From NCBI RefSeq assembly GCF_026262505.1, contig NC_067206.1, forward strand, positions 39,817,660-39,881,659: 64,000 bases of DNA, read 5' to 3'. Numbering within the stretch: the first letter of the stretch is position 1; each line of letters opens with the position of its first letter. Both the position numbers and the translations under genes were made by a program. The DNA is from Trichomonas vaginalis G3 (lineage: Eukaryota; Parabasalia; Trichomonadida; Trichomonadidae). Shown here in pieces: positions 1 through 11,134 of the stretch. The notes beneath the pieces were generated by a model that made no database searches, had not been told where the DNA came from, and was given only the letters and a program-made list of their open reading frames with translations.

Positions 1-65
1 TAAATTCAACGAATAAGAAATTCATTCATGTTATAAATTTTAGTGTTTTCAGAAAATATGAGTCA

Positions 66-418
66 ATGTCATATTCATCATCGGGTTATATTTCACTTCA
101 TTCAAATTTAGTTCAATCAAACCCATATAATGACCATTTCATAAGATTTTCAGATGGTATTAAAAATGTAATTGATAGATTAAAATATGAACAGATTGAC
201 AATATCGAATTTTTGGAATTTTGGTTTAAATATCCTGATGGAAAAAAGATTGAAGTTAAAGATAAAGCTGATACTATAACAAAAAAATTACAATGACCGA
301 TCCAGATAGTGGGGAACAAAAAGAAATAAAACAAACGATAGAAACTGGTGAAAGGTCAATTATTATTGATTATGATTCAAAGGATTATTATTCAATAATG
401 TTAATGCTTGAATATTAA
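66..418 (+). CDS. Small plus-strand ORFs in the old Polinton, function unknown
   Basis: A 76-residue frame followed at once by a second short frame of about 41 residues, ending where the opposite-strand gene at 415-1092 ends, so the two units converge tail to tail. The first product is rich in aromatic and charged residues (FLEFWFKYPDGKK) and the second is acidic with a C-terminal tyrosine cluster. I recognise no domain. As it lies within the Polinton remnant it is best read as a small element gene or a piece of one. Confidence 0.4.
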
Positions 419-1092
419 ATAGCCTTAACAAAGAATTTTTCAAGTGATATTTTATATTCATCAACTATTTTATTATAAATATCATTATATGTTAAATGAA
501 GTTCAGTTGTTGTTCCGTTCTTTGATATCTTAATTGTGCTAATATCCTTTATAGGATTTATTTTTGCAACTGTTCCGCAGCATGAAACCTCATCATCTAT
601 GAAAAATTGAATCTTAACGTCTGAATCTTGAACATCACAAAGAATGGCGATAATGTGAATTAATGATTCATAAGGTAAAATAATTAAACCGGATTGATCA
701 ATTAAATTTATTATTGAATCATAATTATTAATTATTATATCACGGTAAATTTTCATTAATTCTGAATTAATGTCTATTTTATATGGCGCATTGCGACTGG
801 AATCGTAGATTCCTGGGTTCTCGATGTTTGATGAAAGAGGCGGGGGGTATGTTGGATAAGTGGGAATTTCAACAGGTTCTTTACCGGGTTCATCTTCTTT
901 ATTTTGCTCCTCCTCCTTTTTCGGTAAGTCACGAGTTAATAAATTTGGTTGAGTTGCAGACCTTGTTAATTCAGGACTAACATTAACTTTAACATTTTGA
1001 ATAATTCGTGATTTATCATCATTTACGTTATAACCAACCGTAATCTCTGCTTTTGCGTTTGTGTTCTTTTGACTTGTGAAACGTCTTCTCAT
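415..1092 (-). CDS. Polinton conserved protein, shared with the element at 45-64 kb
   Basis: About 225 residues. The N-terminal third is basic and then Pro/Glu-rich and probably disordered. The C-terminal half (about 120-225) is folded and contains a CCG motif followed by alternating hydrophobic stretches. This half aligns by eye with the protein at 50881-51461: an ILP/IAP turn, a run of hydrophobics, VKI/IKE, the shared CCG, an I.V/I.I strand, then TYNDI/SFPDV and a C-terminal ISLEKFFV/ISLKFVC. The homology between the two Polintons is therefore seen directly. The function is unknown. Because both copies travel with capsid genes, a virion or assembly role is a reasonable guess but not shown. 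Confidence 0.6.
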   Translation of the reverse strand: MRRRFTSQKNTNAKAEITVGYNVNDDKSRIIQNVKVNVSPELTRSATQPNLLTRDLPKKEEEQNKEDEPGKEPVEIPTYPTYPPPLSSNIENPGIYDSSRNAPYKIDINSELMKIYRDIIINNYDSIINLIDQSGLIILPYESLIHIIAILCDVQDSDVKIQFFIDDEVSCCGTVAKINPIKDISTIKISKNGTTTELHLTYNDIYNKIVDEYKISLEKFFVKAI

Positions 1093-1176
1093 TTATAATT
1101 GAATAAAAAAAAGAAAAATATATTTAAAGTTTTATTTAGTTGTTACGGTAATATCCCAAGGTTCATCCTTGTTTGC

Positions 1177-2074
1177 TTATACTTTCTTTGTAACTGCACC
1201 AATTATGTTATTGATATTGCTTTGAGTTTCTTCCAGTCTTATTTTATCATTTACAATATCTTTAATCATTTCATTACATGCATTCTTAAAACCATCTGAT
1301 TTTTCTAATTTACGTCTATCACTTTCTTTAATTAAATCAAAGTTATAACCTTGTTGAGAATAAAGTGGTTTCTTTATCAATTCCTTGAACGCTTCTGAAA
1401 GTGAAGATGAAGAAATTCTTGCCACTTGAATTGGTTTAAATTCTGCTTTCATTGCTTCTTTCTGTTCATTGAACACTGGATCGAATAAAGCAACTTTAAA
1501 GAATTTCTTAGCTGGAATTTCAGGTCTCAAATTTGCATATTGACCATCAAACTGATTAACATATCGTGGTAATCCATCCGGTCCCTCTTCAATAGCATTT
1601 AATTCTTCATTGAAATAAGAATATGGATTATAACGGTATGAATTAATTGGACCATTTTCACCTTCTCCAATGTATTGTTTAACAGCTTTTCCATTTTCAT
1701 CAAATTGCATAGGATAACGTTCATTATATGCTTTACGTTTAGGATAATCAGATATAGTTAATTTATAACCATTTATGACTTTAATATTACCTTGACCATC
1801 AGTAACGAAAACTTCATTTATACCATCAGGTTTTCCATTTGGACCCGTAATGTCTGCTTCATGTGCTTCCCAATTTGGTCCATGACGTTTGGCATATGCT
1901 TGAGCTTCTGGTAATGTTAAAACGTTTCTCATTTGTTTAACATCTTTTGAAGACCGCAACAATGTGGACTAATTCTTTCATTCCATCAGGAACTTTCATA
2001 GTTCTATTATATGCACCCTTTTTGTTTGTCCCTTGTTTTAATGGAACCTGTAGAAGATTTGCTATTTCTGTCAT
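1177..2074 (-). pseudogene. Polinton gene remnant, unknown Gly/Asp-rich protein
   Basis: A minus-strand coding region preceded by an A/T-only tract like those of its neighbours. The longest stretch contains a turn-rich segment (NEVFVTDGQGNIKVINGYK) followed by YPKRKAYNERYP, then charged helices at the C terminus. I do not recognise the family. It lies between the conserved gene at 415-1092 and the packaging ATPase remnant, so it is likely an element structural or morphogenesis gene. The copy appears broken. Confidence 0.5.
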
Positions 2075-2114
2075 GTTTAATTATAAATAAAAAATAAAAA
2101 TTAATTATAAAAAG

Positions 2115-2924
2115 TTAATCAAATTTAACAACTTTATTTAAATCAACTATTATTTTTCCATGTTCACCTAATTGTTGATATTGTGTGTAAAGTTCATTAA
2201 TGCTCATTGGTAAATTCACTTGATAAAGCATAACGTTCAACTGTTGACGACTAAACCCACTGAAAATGAAAAGTGTTGATAGATTTGATTTAATGTTTGT
2301 GCTTAATGCTTTGAAATATTGAACAGCCATGAAGAATGAACACTGAATGTGTCGACATTGAGTTAATAATGATTAAAATATGATTTCTCATTTGTTATTA
2401 GTTTTGATTTCACGCATCATCTAGAAAAATGAGTGAATGCAAAAATTCTCTATCAAAATTTGAAATAGAAAGTGTTTCAAATAATTCATCCCTTTGTTTA
2501 TTAATAATTTTATCCTCTAATCCTTGCTTCTTGATTGTATTATATAATTCTTTATACATTAAAAAGTTTTTTAAATAATCTTCTGCTTCTTCTTGTGATA
2601 AATAAATAATTGGAATTTTGATTAAATGCTTTAAAGATTCAAATGTATCATCTGAAGGTGAACCTGAACGGTTGATATAAATTAACACATGTGAATGGGG
2701 GAAGTGTTAGCAATAATGATAATTTGTTTTAATATCGTTAATGTTTTACCTTTATTCTGTTTACCAATTGCTGCAGTGATTGAATTTAAGTAACATTCAG
2801 AATATGGAATTTTCATTAATTTTTCCTTAGATAGAGCATTTCTATTATCACTCAATGCTTCATTAATCATATCATCTATGTATGTATTATATACATCTGT
2901 TAATTCTTCAGAATTGAAATCCAT
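2115..2924 (-). pseudogene. Polinton genome-packaging ATPase remnant (A32/FtsK-HerA type)
   Basis: The region keeps pieces typical of the Polinton packaging ATPase: a P-loop-like GKQNKGKT, a downstream GSPSDDTF stretch, and a C-terminal segment (SGFSRQQL then LPMSINELYTQY) that aligns with the C terminus of the better-preserved ATPase at 55363-56238 (PGLSEDDF, then a P.....L...Y pattern). In intact elements this enzyme is thought to drive DNA into the capsid. This copy is broken. Confidence 0.6.
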
Positions 2925-2948
2925 TTAATCAAAAATAAATTTATAATT

Positions 2949-4586
2949 TTAAACATTTCTATTCATCAATATTTCATCATATGAACTTCTATACTGTGGT
3001 GGTGTACCTGTTGGATGATATTTCAAACCTTCATCCGGTGTCCATGTCCAATACGTAGTCCTAGTAAACCAAACCTGAGGAGGATTTGTCACCTTTGAAC
3101 AGTAAGTGTCATTTTCACCCTGAATGATTGGATAAGCTTTCACTTGTACTGTAACTTGTGAGTTGAAAGTTTCTAATCCATCAAAGAATATACCCGCTCC
3201 ATCACGTTGAACTGGAATAGTGCATAAGAATGAAGTTTGGTCTTTCCATGTTCTAGCTAATGGCGTGCCATTATCATCATTCAGTGGTCTAGTTAATGAG
3301 TCCTCGTATTCTTCCGTGCATTCATTCACTCCATCTAAATCAGAAGCTTGAAGCATACGTGTAAAGAATATGTCACCCACTGTGGTCATCGCTTGATCGG
3401 GGAAGTTTCTGGAATCTATAGTGACCTGAAGACCTCGAAGCATTGGATTTTCTAAAACTGTTCTTTGCATTGCATTCTTCGGAAATGTTAACACAACATC
3501 TGTAACATTATGAAGAGCGTATGAGAAATCTGAGCTAATACCTTCAGGAGTGATGCAACCTCCATTTAGTGAACGAACGTCAATATGTTGAGCTGGAATC
3601 ATGAATGGATCTTCCTTACTGAATAAACGTGGTATTGCTTTAACTGATTCTTCAATTAAACCGTATCCTGGTGTAATGCATTTATCCTCTAAAACTTCCA
3701 TCTTTGTGCATGAAATAATAACGTCATCAACTGTTGCGTCAGCAGATGTAGCGGCTAAGCTTGTAATTAATTTGGCAGGAAGTCCGATTTGTTGGAATTT
3801 GCGATCATATTTATAAACATGATTCATAATCTTTTCATAATTTTCATCAGTTATCTTTTCATAAACGTAATTTTGTAAATCAGCAACTCTTAACGGGTCA
3901 ACCTGACAAAATACTAAAGTATCCCTGAAAACATAATATTTAAGAATGATTTCACCAAATGATTTAGGATAATCATCGAACGCCTGAAATGCTAACAAAT
4001 CATTTACCGGAATAATCATATCAAAAGTGACATCAACTTCTTCATTTGCTTTCTTGAAAACTTCTGAAGGGTCAATATATTTACCACATACTGAGTTATC
4101 ATATTTTTGAACATTATTATATAACGAATGAACAAACTTTTTAACTTTCCTTTCTGATTTTGGTTTATATGTTGCAAATGCGAAAGATTCACGGGCGCAA
4201 TCCATCTGAAGATAACCGCATCACCTCTTTCGGTTTCTACTTCTAATTGTTTAAAGCTTTGATTTGATGATTTGTAACCAACGAATAAACGCATGCATTT
4301 AAAAGCGGCATCACATGTGAAAGCTTTATTTGAAACTAGAGTTGCTTTAACTTTGCGTTTAATATATGTGTCACCTAATTGGTTCACATCATGAGCTGGA
4401 TTTGTAATTCTTAAATGAGTTTGTTTATCATCAAAATATGGAGTCAGAGTCATAGCATGAACTTTCAAGTTCTCTATAATATCTTCTACCGTCATTCTTT
4501 GCGAATATTTCATTTATCTTTTCGAATGAATGAAACACATTTCCATTAATCGGTTTAGTGTTTGGCACCAAATAGTTAGTCGTCAT
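2949..4586 (-). pseudogene. Polinton major capsid protein remnant (double jelly-roll type)
   Basis: The long minus-strand region upstream of the ATPase remnant has the composition and strand pattern of a Polinton major capsid protein. It shows a VDVTFDMIIPVNDLLAF segment followed by a beta-rich FGEIILKYYVFRD, many short strands with aromatic and proline turns, and a C-terminal Trp/Tyr/Pro-rich tail (VWFTRTTYWTWTPDEG). Its position beside the packaging ATPase also fits. It is too diverged from the capsid gene at 48944-50548 to align over its length by eye. The copy is broken. Confidence 0.55.
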
Positions 4587-4654
4587 TTATTATAAATAAA
4601 AAATCAAAATTAAAAGATGAAAATGAATTTTTAATTTTAATGAAATAATCAACT

Positions 4655-4864
4655 ATGGCTGCAGGTATATTTAAGAAACTGTGGGATAAAGTAAAAAGAG
4701 GAGCGCATAAAGTTTGGGAAACAATGAAGAAAGGAGCAAATTGGATATTTAAGAATAAAGAAGCAATTAGTGACGTTGCTGAATCAATAACACCAAAAGC
4801 CGCCCCAATAAGAGAAATATTAAATAAAGGAGAAAAAGTTTATCAAGACTACAACCGATACTAA
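4655..4864 (+). CDS. Small amphipathic Polinton protein, MAAGIFKKLWD family
   Basis: 69 residues starting MAAGIFKKLWDKVKRG, strongly basic and amphipathic in the first 35 residues, then a mixed charged C terminus. Its N terminus is clearly related to that of the convergent gene at 4894-5130 (MAAGFFKKLWDGIKKA), so the two are paralogues pointing at each other across a 29-bp gap. Such short, Trp-containing amphipathic helices suggest a membrane-active or DNA-binding virion protein. This is inference; no enzyme motif is present. Confidence 0.55.
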   Translation: MAAGIFKKLWDKVKRGAHKVWETMKKGANWIFKNKEAISDVAESITPKAAPIREILNKGEKVYQDYNRY

Positions 4865-4893
4865 GATAAAAATAATATTTATTTATTTTTCCA

Positions 4894-5130
4894 CTATCTA
4901 CCTCCTATTTTATTAAGTATTCCTTCAGCAATTCCACCAATTGCGTTACCTGCTTGTGCTCCCATCGCTGGATTACCTGCTTTAGTACCTAATACTCCAC
5001 CTATGATAGTTCCTGCCGTTTTCGCTACTGGTGCCAAAAAGTTTGCAACGGGTTTAATAACCTTTTTATAAACCCAACCTGCAGCTTTCTTAATTCCATC
5101 CCATAATTTTTTAAAGAATCCTGCCGCCAT
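4894..5130 (-). CDS. Small amphipathic/glycine-zipper Polinton protein, MAAGFFKKLWD family
   Basis: 78 residues. Residues 1-35 form a basic amphipathic helix (MAAGFFKKLWDGIKKAAGW). Residues 38-78 are Gly/Ala-rich with small-residue spacing (GTIIGGVLGTKAG, GNAIGGIAEG), a pattern that often packs helices inside or across membranes. The layout recalls small membrane-lytic capsid proteins such as adenovirus protein VI only in a general way; no homology is claimed. It is preceded by the usual A/T-only tract of this element, and its reading frame is open throughout. Confidence 0.6.
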   Translation of the reverse strand: MAAGFFKKLWDGIKKAAGWVYKKVIKPVANFLAPVAKTAGTIIGGVLGTKAGNPAMGAQAGNAIGGIAEGILNKIGGR

Positions 5131-5196
5131 TTCTGATTTAATATTAATTAAAAAATATATTTCATCACTTATATTCTAATTTTTATTTAATGATAA

Positions 5197-5576
5197 ATGA
5201 AACCAATTTTAAAAATAAATAAAACAGAGGAGGAAGAAATAAATGAAAGTGAAAATGTTCAACAAAAAACAAACGTTGTTAAACCAATTACTGAAATAAA
5301 ATTTTTTCATCTGTTGAAGAATTTAATGACTATTATGCTAATAATAAAAAATTATTTGAAGAATTGACAACGTGTAAATTGAATAAAATGTTTAAAGTTG
5401 ATGGATTCAAAATTTCAAAAATAAAAGGAGTGGTTAGTTTGAAATCTATTCCTCAATCAAGAATCACCTCATTAATGAAAATAGATGATTTAACAAAAAG
5501 AATAGAAATTATTGAAGAGCGAATAAATCAAATTATTGATTTCATAAATCATGACTCGTTGAGCCCGGGTCCTTAA
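5197..5576 (+). CDS. Plus-strand Polinton ORF region, unknown
   Basis: A plus-strand region starting MKPILKINKTEEEEINESE, with an acidic N-terminal part and a later stretch ending in an Ile-rich helix (TKRIEIIEERINQIIDFI) likely to form a short coiled coil. It ends within 5 bp of the end of the convergent gene at 5573-6052. I recognise no domain. It belongs to the old Polinton and may be broken. Confidence 0.4.
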
Positions 5577-6052
5577 AGCCCATCACTGAGTTCAAGGTTA
5601 TAATCATCAAATATTTCATTATTAAATGCAACTTCTGCTAGTTTATTTATTTTTTCAATACGATCATTTGAAAGTCTATCGTTTAATTTTTTCTGAAGTT
5701 TTTCATTTTCTAGTTCTGAAACTTTATTTGGATGATATTTAAACTCGTTAAATTCTTTTTCCTCAGTTTTGATCATTAATTTACAAAGAACTTTTGTGGT
5801 TGGAATTCGTTTAAACCATTTATCATTAATATTTGTTATAAATTCAATATTCGGAATTAATTCCCAAATTTTTGCATTTTCAATTAATTTATTATCAAAT
5901 GCAAAAGCAATAGGTTTAATATTAAACTTACCTTTATAATATAAACTTTCTACATAATCATCGAAATAAACATCTACTTGTTTAATATTTTCAAGAATTG
6001 GTGAAAGAACATCCATTAATTGATTGACGGTTACGAATCTTGATCCACTCAT
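5573..6052 (-). CDS. Polinton conserved small protein, relative of the gene at 54444-54863
   Basis: 159 residues. The opening (RFVTVNQLMDVLSP, then QVDVYFDDYV, then an IKPIAFAFDNK strand) matches in order the opening of the 139-residue protein at 54444-54863 (KFISVNKYMSGL, then YLNVYFYHFEKS, then EPVKFAIVTKN). The shared core is about 90 residues of alternating strands, and the C-terminal third is charged and helical. The function is unknown. It is the outermost gene on this side of the element and its ATG follows a CGTAAGAA octamer. The open frame looks complete. Confidence 0.6.
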   Translation of the reverse strand: MSGSRFVTVNQLMDVLSPILENIKQVDVYFDDYVESLYYKGKFNIKPIAFAFDNKLIENAKIWELIPNIEFITNINDKWFKRIPTTKVLCKLMIKTEEKEFNEFKYHPNKVSELENEKLQKKLNDRLSNDRIEKINKLAEVAFNNEIFDDYNLELSDGL

Positions 6053-8120
6053 TTTCTTACGAATTAAAAAAAATAAAAAAATAAATTTAACTTAGTTTTA
6101 ATTTTACGTAAGAAGTCAATTTTTTAAATCTTGATTTATTCAAAAACGTAAGAATAAAAACCGTAAGAATCATACATTTTTTACTTCATATGTTAAAAAA
6201 AATGATACAAAATCGTTCAATATTGTATGAATTCTTACGTTTACAAAAAAAGTCACACAACCCGCATCATATACTACTAATGTTGATAATTTTGTAAAAT
6301 TTTGAAATATTATGGAATAAAAAATTATAGTAGTGAAATACTATATTGAGTAAGAATAGCTGAACAAAATTTTAAATTTTCATGGGGTTGTAAATCTTAT
6401 AATAACTAGATGAATAAGGAATGAATCCCAGTATAATGTGCATCATTATATTAAACACTATATGTAAGGCTAATGATTCTATTAACACTTATGAAGATCT
6501 ATAGTATTTGAGCAGATAAATTTGATAATTTCCAAAACTCTTATATTTCAAAATTAAAGTGTGCGAATGCATTTAAATGAGAGCAAAAAGAGATTGATGC
6601 TGTTAAAACTAGGTGTTAATTTGCAATTATTTCGCATCACAAGAACTACCCAGTAAATTCGGCTATCTTTCTTTGCAATTATTCTCCATTATACATATAA
6701 TATAATGGTTAGGGTTTGAAGAAAAGTTACTAGAGAATTATTGACTTTTGAAATAATGCAGAATTTTACTTGAAGAACTCATTAATTTATGAGTTCCAAA
6801 TTGCTAAGCATGACGAAGGATCATTAAATTTGCTACAATTAAATACACTTATTGCAGAATTAAGATTTTTGAAATTAAAAGTTTGAAATATTGCCTTTTT
6901 GAATAAAAATTTAAATTTTATTATATAATCATGATAATATCTTATAGAAATTAAAAGAAAATATTTTAAACCATTCAAATATTTTGAATGTCTTATCAAT
7001 TTAAAATATTAAAAGATAGCTTGATTTTATCATCATTAGTTGTTATCAAAGTTTTCTTCTTTTGATGAACAACAGTAAATGATTTGTTAATTACTTGTCT
7101 TCCTTTTTCGCAGCAAAATCGAAAGTTATGATGATAATCTTGCTGTCAATTTTGAAACTCTCTGATTTACAAGTAAGCATTCCTTTGGAAAAGCAGTCCT
7201 ATTCTGTTTTCAAGATATTTTAAAGCCTCCATTTCATACAATGCGCAGATCTATTCGAAATTGCAAGAACTCTCAAGAAAAATGCAGCAGCAAAGAAGAT
7301 TCCATAGTTTCTAGCATCAGAAATTTACAACCTTAATACAACAGTTAAAGAGAAGCTCGAAAAGAAAATATTTAACCATAAAACTGGAAACCATTCGATA
7401 TCTACTATTGGATCTAATAAAAAGTTAATTATAACATATTTAACATGCTATTTGTTGACTTTGTTCCATTATATTACCATATATATCTTTTTGAAATCTA
7501 AAATATTTTTACGATTTTAACCATGTGTTGTTGAAACCATATATCAATCTTAGCTAAAGTATAGTTTATGAGTCTGTCACCATCTAACGTATGAATTTTC
7601 AAAAATGTCAAATATGTTCATTTTTTCTGTAGATTCAGCCATAATTTCACGTTGTTATACTATTCAACTATTATTTAATATTTTTATCGATTTAAATATA
7701 TGATGAGATGCTTAGTTCTCCCGGAAATCGATTTTTAATCGCAATTTTAACTTTCCAAAAAAAATTCAAAAATAAAAATCCCTCTCAATTTTCTAAGTTT
7801 TATAACTCGCCAAATCTCTAGCCAATTTTTTTTTGGCCCGTATAAATATTGTTAGGCACTATATAGGGATGCTATTTATCCTATTTTCATCCCATTTTAC
7901 TGTTATCGCCTAGTGAATGTACCTTTAGCTGAACAAAATTTTGATGGCTCTCAAATCTTCGACTTAACGTCAATTTACAAAAATGAATAAAACTAAGAAA
8001 TAATTTCTTTTTATCCTATGAATGTTTTAAAAATCATCAAAAACGAAACTTTTTTGTTCGAATAGTTTTCGCTTTTTGAGAGCTACAAAGAAAAATTTAT
8101 AACATTAGTTTTAAACTTCG
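6053..8120. other. Gene-poor AT-rich stretch; octamer cluster at its left end
   Basis: I see no credible gene. The first 190 bases carry at least five copies of the octamer CGTAAGAA or its reverse (near 6056, 6107, 6147, 6162 and 6231), probably linked to the end of the Polinton. The rest is A/T-rich with poly-A and poly-T runs and only short, composition-poor open frames. Confidence 0.6.
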
Positions 8121-8432
8121 ATGTGCAAAGAAGCAGACGAAACTCCAAAGCAAGAGAAGAAGCCAGCCTCACAGCCAAAGGCAGAGTCTAAGCCAGAACC
8201 AAAGCCAGAGCCAAAACCAGAACCAAAGGAAGAAACACCAGCTCCACCACCAGCCCCAGCTCCAACTCCAGTTCCTCCACCACCAGTTGTTCCAGCTCCA
8301 GCACAGCCAGCTCCACCGCCACCAGCTGATAACAGTGATTCAGACGTCTCAACAACATCTACATCATCACCAACATCAACAACCTCATCATCTTCATACT
8401 CATACACCTCATCATCTTCTTCCTCAAGCTAA
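8121..8432 (+). CDS. Low-complexity Lys/Pro/Glu then Pro/Ala then Ser/Thr protein
   Basis: 103 residues in three low-complexity blocks: KPEP repeats (residues about 24-37), a Pro/Ala/Val block (42-68), and a Ser/Thr/Tyr block with a final run of serines. There is no signal peptide, membrane span or catalytic motif. The plus-strand reading is preferred over the 98-residue Gly-rich opposite frame for two reasons. Its codon use resembles the C-terminal KPEPKKEE region of the Hsp110-like gene at 33323-35857, and it ends in TAA followed at once by AT-rich DNA. The gene could be a disordered linker-type protein or a fragment of a larger one. Confidence 0.5.
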   Translation: MCKEADETPKQEKKPASQPKAESKPEPKPEPKPEPKEETPAPPPAPAPTPVPPPPVVPAPAQPAPPPPADNSDSDVSTTSTSSPTSTTSSSSYSYTSSSSSSS

Positions 8433-9020
8433 ATTACAGATATATTATATTTTTAAATATTTGCCAAATATATTTATTATCAAACTTTATTTTTCTTCTT
8501 TTTTTAATGAGTTCAGCTCTCCAAAGATCTTTTCTGCCTTGAGATGAGTAAACAGTGAAGGATATGGCCGATAAAAATCGACTTTTGGATGAATGAAGTC
8601 ATGAGACTTTAACTGATTTATTTATTTTCAATTTTGTGACTCTTTTATAGCATATTGGTTATGTTATGACGAGTGATTTCTAATCTTGCGATTTCGTATA
8701 AAATTCCGATAGATGTCACTTTTTGAGAAGATATCGATTATTTTATAGATCAGCATTTCCATCATTAAAATGTGCGAAATTCCAGGCTTTTAAAAATGAG
8801 CTTAACATTACAATTGAGAAAGGACTTTTCACAAAATCAAAGTGTGAACCCGATGTAAATCCCATTATTTTGTTACATTATGTTTGACTGATACTCATAT
8901 TATCAGTTTCGTACATTATTTCATATCATCGGCAGAGATAAATTTTACAAAATCTGAAAAAAGATCAAAACAACAATAATATTTTAAAAAATAACAAACA
9001 AAAATGAAGAAAAGTAAAAT
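8433..9020. other. Intergenic, nothing recognised
   Basis: AT-rich sequence between a plus-strand and a minus-strand gene. I find no open frame of interest, RNA gene or repeat. Confidence 0.5.
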
Positions 9021-10389
9021 CTACACATGATAATGCGTAATCGGACGTGTTCGAGTATGAGATCGAGTTCTTCCAGGAAGTTTCGACAAAAGTAGAACAA
9101 TTGAATGGAACTTGAACACCAAAACATAAATTATCGAAGCAATGCCCGCTAAGTATAGCAAATAAGGCAAATAATTCGTTGATGATGAAAGTTTCAGAGA
9201 CTTTTCATCGATGCATGCGTCTCCTTGCTTTCCAATTGTGTTTGGCTTTGCGTGCTCTCCAATAAGCTGGCAATTCTCCGTTTGAACTCCTGATGAAATC
9301 AAGAATTTGATTAAATCATAGTAGCAGTCCTTCATAAATATGGAAATGGTCGGTCCAGCACTTGGCCCTGTCAAATATCCTTTATTTCTCTCAAAATAAC
9401 AGGAAGATAAAACAGTATTCGAAGAAAACACGAGTAAGTTCGATTGTGCTGTGTTACTGTTAGCGATGAAGTTTGTGTGATCGATTGTAACAGGATGAGG
9501 TGTAAAGAAAAAGTCCAAAATCGAGATTGAAACACAATCTTGAATATTAGAGTAAGAAATCAAAGAAACTGAAGACTTTTGTGTACTAATTGCTGCAGCT
9601 CCACGAGTTGTTATTGATTTGGAAATATTTGCTTCATTAAAAGAAATAACTCCATTTTGAAAATGATTTCCATTCTGATTCATTCCACGTTTGTATTCTG
9701 AGCACAACGCAATAGTTGTATGCGAAATATTGACTTGAACACTCTCATCTATGCATGAAATGTAGTTTGCTTGTCCATTATCAGTTGTATTGCAATTTAG
9801 GAAGCAGATATTACTTAGGATCATCTTTTTAATTAATCCGTAAATGGCTCCTCCGCTTTCTGAAGAACTTGAATTTATAAATCTTGTTTCTACGCAAGAA
9901 AATGTACATGGAGAAATGATTGATATTGATCCACCTTTTCCTTTGGAATAGCAATTGATAAAAGATGTTTTGGTGACATCAAGTTCTGTAGAAGTCGTTT
10001 GAAATTTTGAATTTTGAATCATATTCGATAATGATTATGTATCAACACGAACAACAGAGTTCATGAAGTTATTAAATTTCGAATTAACAATTTTTGTGTA
10101 AGATTTTTGATTATTAAGGAAAAAAGCGTGATTTTCAGAAAATGAAAGACGAAAGTTGGAAAATATATTGCGAGTGCTTTGATAACTATGTGGTTGAGTG
10201 AAGTATGGTGAAATTGTTTTGATGTTGGCAATAGTCAGGGAGTAAATTGATAAATTCATTTTTTGTGGATGTCACTTTTTCTACCGAAGTTAATCGTAAA
10301 TTCATTTTCCAAAAGAAGCAGCCCACAATAGAGCTTAAACTATATAATAAATTGCTTTGATTAGAAATAATCAAGCGTATTGTAAGCAA
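9021..10389 (-). pseudogene. Pmp-like beta-helix surface protein, disrupted
   Basis: The long frame (9021-10022, 333 codons) has repeated short turns of the GGAIYG and FINC/FxxN kind seen in the Chlamydia-Pmp-like surface family of Trichomonas, then a hydrophobic span near its end (about residues 285-310) and a short Arg/His-rich tail (RTRSHTRTR), so a type I membrane topology. Reading upstream on the same strand, similarity continues (NNQKSYTKIVNSKFNNF). It is separated from the long frame by one in-frame TAA at 10035-10037, and a further change of frame lies between about 10186 and 10259. No signal peptide is visible, so the 5' end is also missing or unrecognised. It is a host surface-protein pseudogene, or a gene with sequence errors. 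Confidence 0.6.
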
Positions 10390-10584
10390 TATTCATGATT
10401 CATATGAGAAATTTAATGATTTGAGCAAAATTGTAGTAGAACGAAGCTGAATAATGTTGCCACTGTGTAACATGTGCAGATTAAAGCAGTTAATTGATGT
10501 TTGATTGCTGAAAAATCATAAAATGAATCAAAATTTTCATAAAATTTTATATAAATCAATTTGAATTGAAAATAATCGTTAATT

Positions 10585-10884
10585 ATGTTAGATGACGTCG
10601 AAATAGAAGGAATAAACCAAAACCGGGGCTGGAATATGTCCAGTAATAACATATTCATTACTATCTTAGTCACATCGATTGCTGCAACCTTTGTTGTTTT
10701 TCAATTCTTCGAAAGCTGGTCTTCATTCAGGGCATTGCAATGGATTCTTGTATTCCTTAGTGTTTTCTTTTACTTTGTTACATATTGGTCCGACTTTAAG
10801 TCGCTCAGCAGCATTTCTTTTAGTCTGACTATATTTTGTTCAGCAACATTGTTCTTTACAATGTGTTTATCACTGTTTTTATGA
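10585..10884 (+). CDS. Small three-span membrane protein, possible Asterix/PAT10-like subunit
   Basis: 99 residues with three hydrophobic spans (about 23-42, 50-68 and 77-99) and a charged N terminus. The last two spans and their spacing (LQW, hydrophobic, SDFKSLSSISFSLTI, hydrophobic) resemble by eye the animal Asterix protein (WDR83OS), a PAT-complex subunit of the ER membrane insertion machinery, which is also about 100 residues with the same topology. That identification is tentative. The overlapping minus-strand frame at 10413-10673 is rejected. The neighbours are a Pmp-like pseudogene and a coiled-coil gene, which give no clue. Confidence 0.5.
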   Translation: MLDDVEIEGINQNRGWNMSSNNIFITILVTSIAATFVVFQFFESWSSFRALQWILVFLSVFFYFVTYWSDFKSLSSISFSLTIFCSATLFFTMCLSLFL

Positions 10885-11134
10885 TTACTTTAAATGGTCT
10901 CATTGATCATATATTGTTACTATTTACTATTTTAAAAATAAAATAATAAAATTCTATCTTATTTTAAAGATATATCGTTATGCCTTTTATAAATTTACTG
11001 TTAAGTTATGTTTGACTCATAAATTCAAATATCAGACTTTTATATGATAGATTTACAGATAATATAAGGTAAACTATTAAAAATACAATAATTTAGTAAA
11101 TGTATTCAAACAATTTTATCACATAAAACAAGGA

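Larger units (their letters stand above)
1..6250. mobile_element. Maverick/Polinton remnant, right part of an old copy (runs off left edge)
   Basis: Seen: a block of genes, mostly on the minus strand, with Polinton-type capsid and packaging ATPase similarity, small basic proteins, and two genes with relatives in the younger Polinton at 45-64 kb. Gene starts are preceded by A/T-only tracts. Several genes are spread over more than one reading frame, so this copy is broken, with at least three or four breaks, and looks old. The right boundary is not sharp. I place it near 6.1-6.25 kb, where the last gene ends and a cluster of CGTAAGAA octamers in both orientations (about 6054-6240) may belong to the terminal region. 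No integrase, polymerase or terminal inverted repeat partner lies inside the window, so the rest must lie to the left or be lost. Confidence 0.8.

Noticed and set aside
8111-8407. Gly/Ala-rich minus-strand frame
   Set aside because: Arises from the Pro/Ser repeats of the plus-strand gene; a 98-residue Gly-rich frame has no start context.
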